Part shown: positions 4,940 through 6,151 of the stretch, one piece after another
Position numbering within the stretch: the stretch's first letter is position 1
Layout of the letters: each line of letters opens with the position of its first letter
Assembly: GCA_017743275.1 (NCBI GenBank)
Contig: JAGHZG010000109.1
Span: forward strand, 1 to 6,151
Length of the DNA: 6,151 nt
Direction of reading: 5' to 3'
Source: Chloroflexota bacterium
GTDB taxonomy: Bacteria; Chloroflexota; Anaerolineae; B4-G1; DUEL01
Notes under the pieces: model-generated
Databases searched by the model: none
Told to the model about the DNA's origin: nothing
Seen by the model: the letters and a program-made list of their open reading frames with translations, nothing else
Made by a program: the position numbers and the translations under genes

Positions 4940-5452
4940 ATGAGACACACTCTGGTCGCTATGGTGGAAGATCAGCCCGGCGTGCTCAACCGGATCGCCA
5001 GCCTGTTCCGCAAACGGAATTACAACATAGAGAGCCTGGCCGTCGGCCACAGCGAAACGCCGGGCATTTCCCGGATGACCTTCGTGGTAGAAGGGGACGA
5101 CCGGGTCATTGAGCAGGTCCAGAAACAACTGTACAAACTGGTCAATGTGATTGAGGTCTGGGACGTGACCCGGATGCCTGCCGTCGTCCGGGAACTGGCG
5201 CTGGTTCGGGTGGGCTGTCCCCCGGAGCAGAGGGGAGAGGTCACGGAACTGGTCCATCTCTTCCGGGCCCGGGTGGTGGACGTGGCGCCAGATTCCCTGA
5301 TCGTTGAAATCACGGGCACCGAGGATAAGGTGGACGCCCTGTTGGGCCTCCTGAAACCGTACGGGATCCAGGAGGTGATTCGCACCGGCCGGGTGGCAAT
5401 GGTGCGTGGCAATCATCGTTCCTCTGAACCAACGGTTTCCTCGCCGCAGTAA
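4940..5452 (+). CDS. ilvN: Acetohydroxyacid synthase, small regulatory subunit
   Basis: A 170-residue small subunit that in this family raises IlvB activity and gives feedback inhibition by valine. The N-terminal ACT domain (about 2-75) has VEDQPGVLNRIASLF (9-23), RNYNIESLAVG (26-36) and PGISRMTFVV (41-50). Gly14 and Asn29, positions tied to valine binding in E. coli IlvH, are present; residue 11 is Asp where IlvH has Asn. The C-terminal domain (about 80-157) reads VRELALVRVG (83-92), VDVAPDSLIVEITG (113-126) and ends around IQEVIRTGRVAMVRG. The tail beyond about residue 158 is short and not conserved. Length is normal for the short IlvN/IlvH class. It follows ilvB by 24 bases and precedes ilvC by 24 bases, so all three are expected on one mRNA under the attenuator. 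Confidence 0.96.
   Translation: MRHTLVAMVEDQPGVLNRIASLFRKRNYNIESLAVGHSETPGISRMTFVVEGDDRVIEQVQKQLYKLVNVIEVWDVTRMPAVVRELALVRVGCPPEQRGEVTELVHLFRARVVDVAPDSLIVEITGTEDKVDALLGLLKPYGIQEVIRTGRVAMVRGNHRSSEPTVSSPQ

Positions 5453-6151
<699 letters not shown>

Noticed and set aside
4271..5416. 381-codon minus-strand ORF across ilvB and ilvN
   Set aside because: It is antisense to two confidently identified genes, has no recognisable domain and is His/Pro/Asp-rich in the manner of an antisense shadow.

Overview
The window is GC-rich bacterial chromosomal DNA with AT-rich intergenic stretches. It carries two divergently transcribed units, separated by about 0.8 kb of unusually informative non-coding sequence. 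The branched-chain amino acid gene order (ilvB-ilvN-ilvC), the CBS-ACT protein next to an alkylglycerone-phosphate-synthase-like flavoprotein, and the style of the dispersed palindromic repeats would fit a Chloroflexota (Anaerolineae-like) genome. No marker gene is present, so this placement is a low-confidence inference.

Left unit (minus strand, 2418 to 77): a 222-residue CBS-CBS-ACT protein, then a 557-residue FAD-linked oxidase that strongly resembles alkylglycerone-phosphate synthase. The two genes overlap by one base (TGATG) and are probably translationally coupled. A TTGCCA-N17-TATAAT promoter lies just upstream at 2451-2479. A perfect 19-bp hairpin (39-79) overlaps the last stop codon.

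Centre (2419-3226): a fully consensus promoter (TTGACA-N17-TATAAT, 2511-2539) fires rightwards. It is followed by what reads as a complete ribosome-mediated transcription attenuator. A 36-residue leader peptide (2670-2780) contains the run VLLLILIAVIILL, written mostly in AT-ending codons that the neighbouring genes appear to use less. Two mutually exclusive helices follow (2678-2687 with 2750-2759, and 2752-2762 with 2813-2823), then a 15-bp intrinsic terminator (2804-2842). A second, SD-preceded 31-codon ORF ends 4 bases before the leader start. Between the attenuator and ilvB there is a 37-bp TTTTT...AAAAA hairpin and a 104-bp palindromic repeat with perfect 11-bp ends, then a purine-rich stretch.

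Right unit (plus strand, 3227 to the window end): ilvB (acetohydroxyacid synthase catalytic subunit), ilvN (ACT-domain regulatory subunit) and the first 225 codons of ilvC (ketol-acid reductoisomerase). Intergenic gaps are 24 bases and each gene has an SD sequence. These enzymes carry out the first two steps of valine, leucine and isoleucine synthesis. Their supply is probably controlled at two levels: transcription by the attenuator, and enzyme activity by the IlvN ACT domain.
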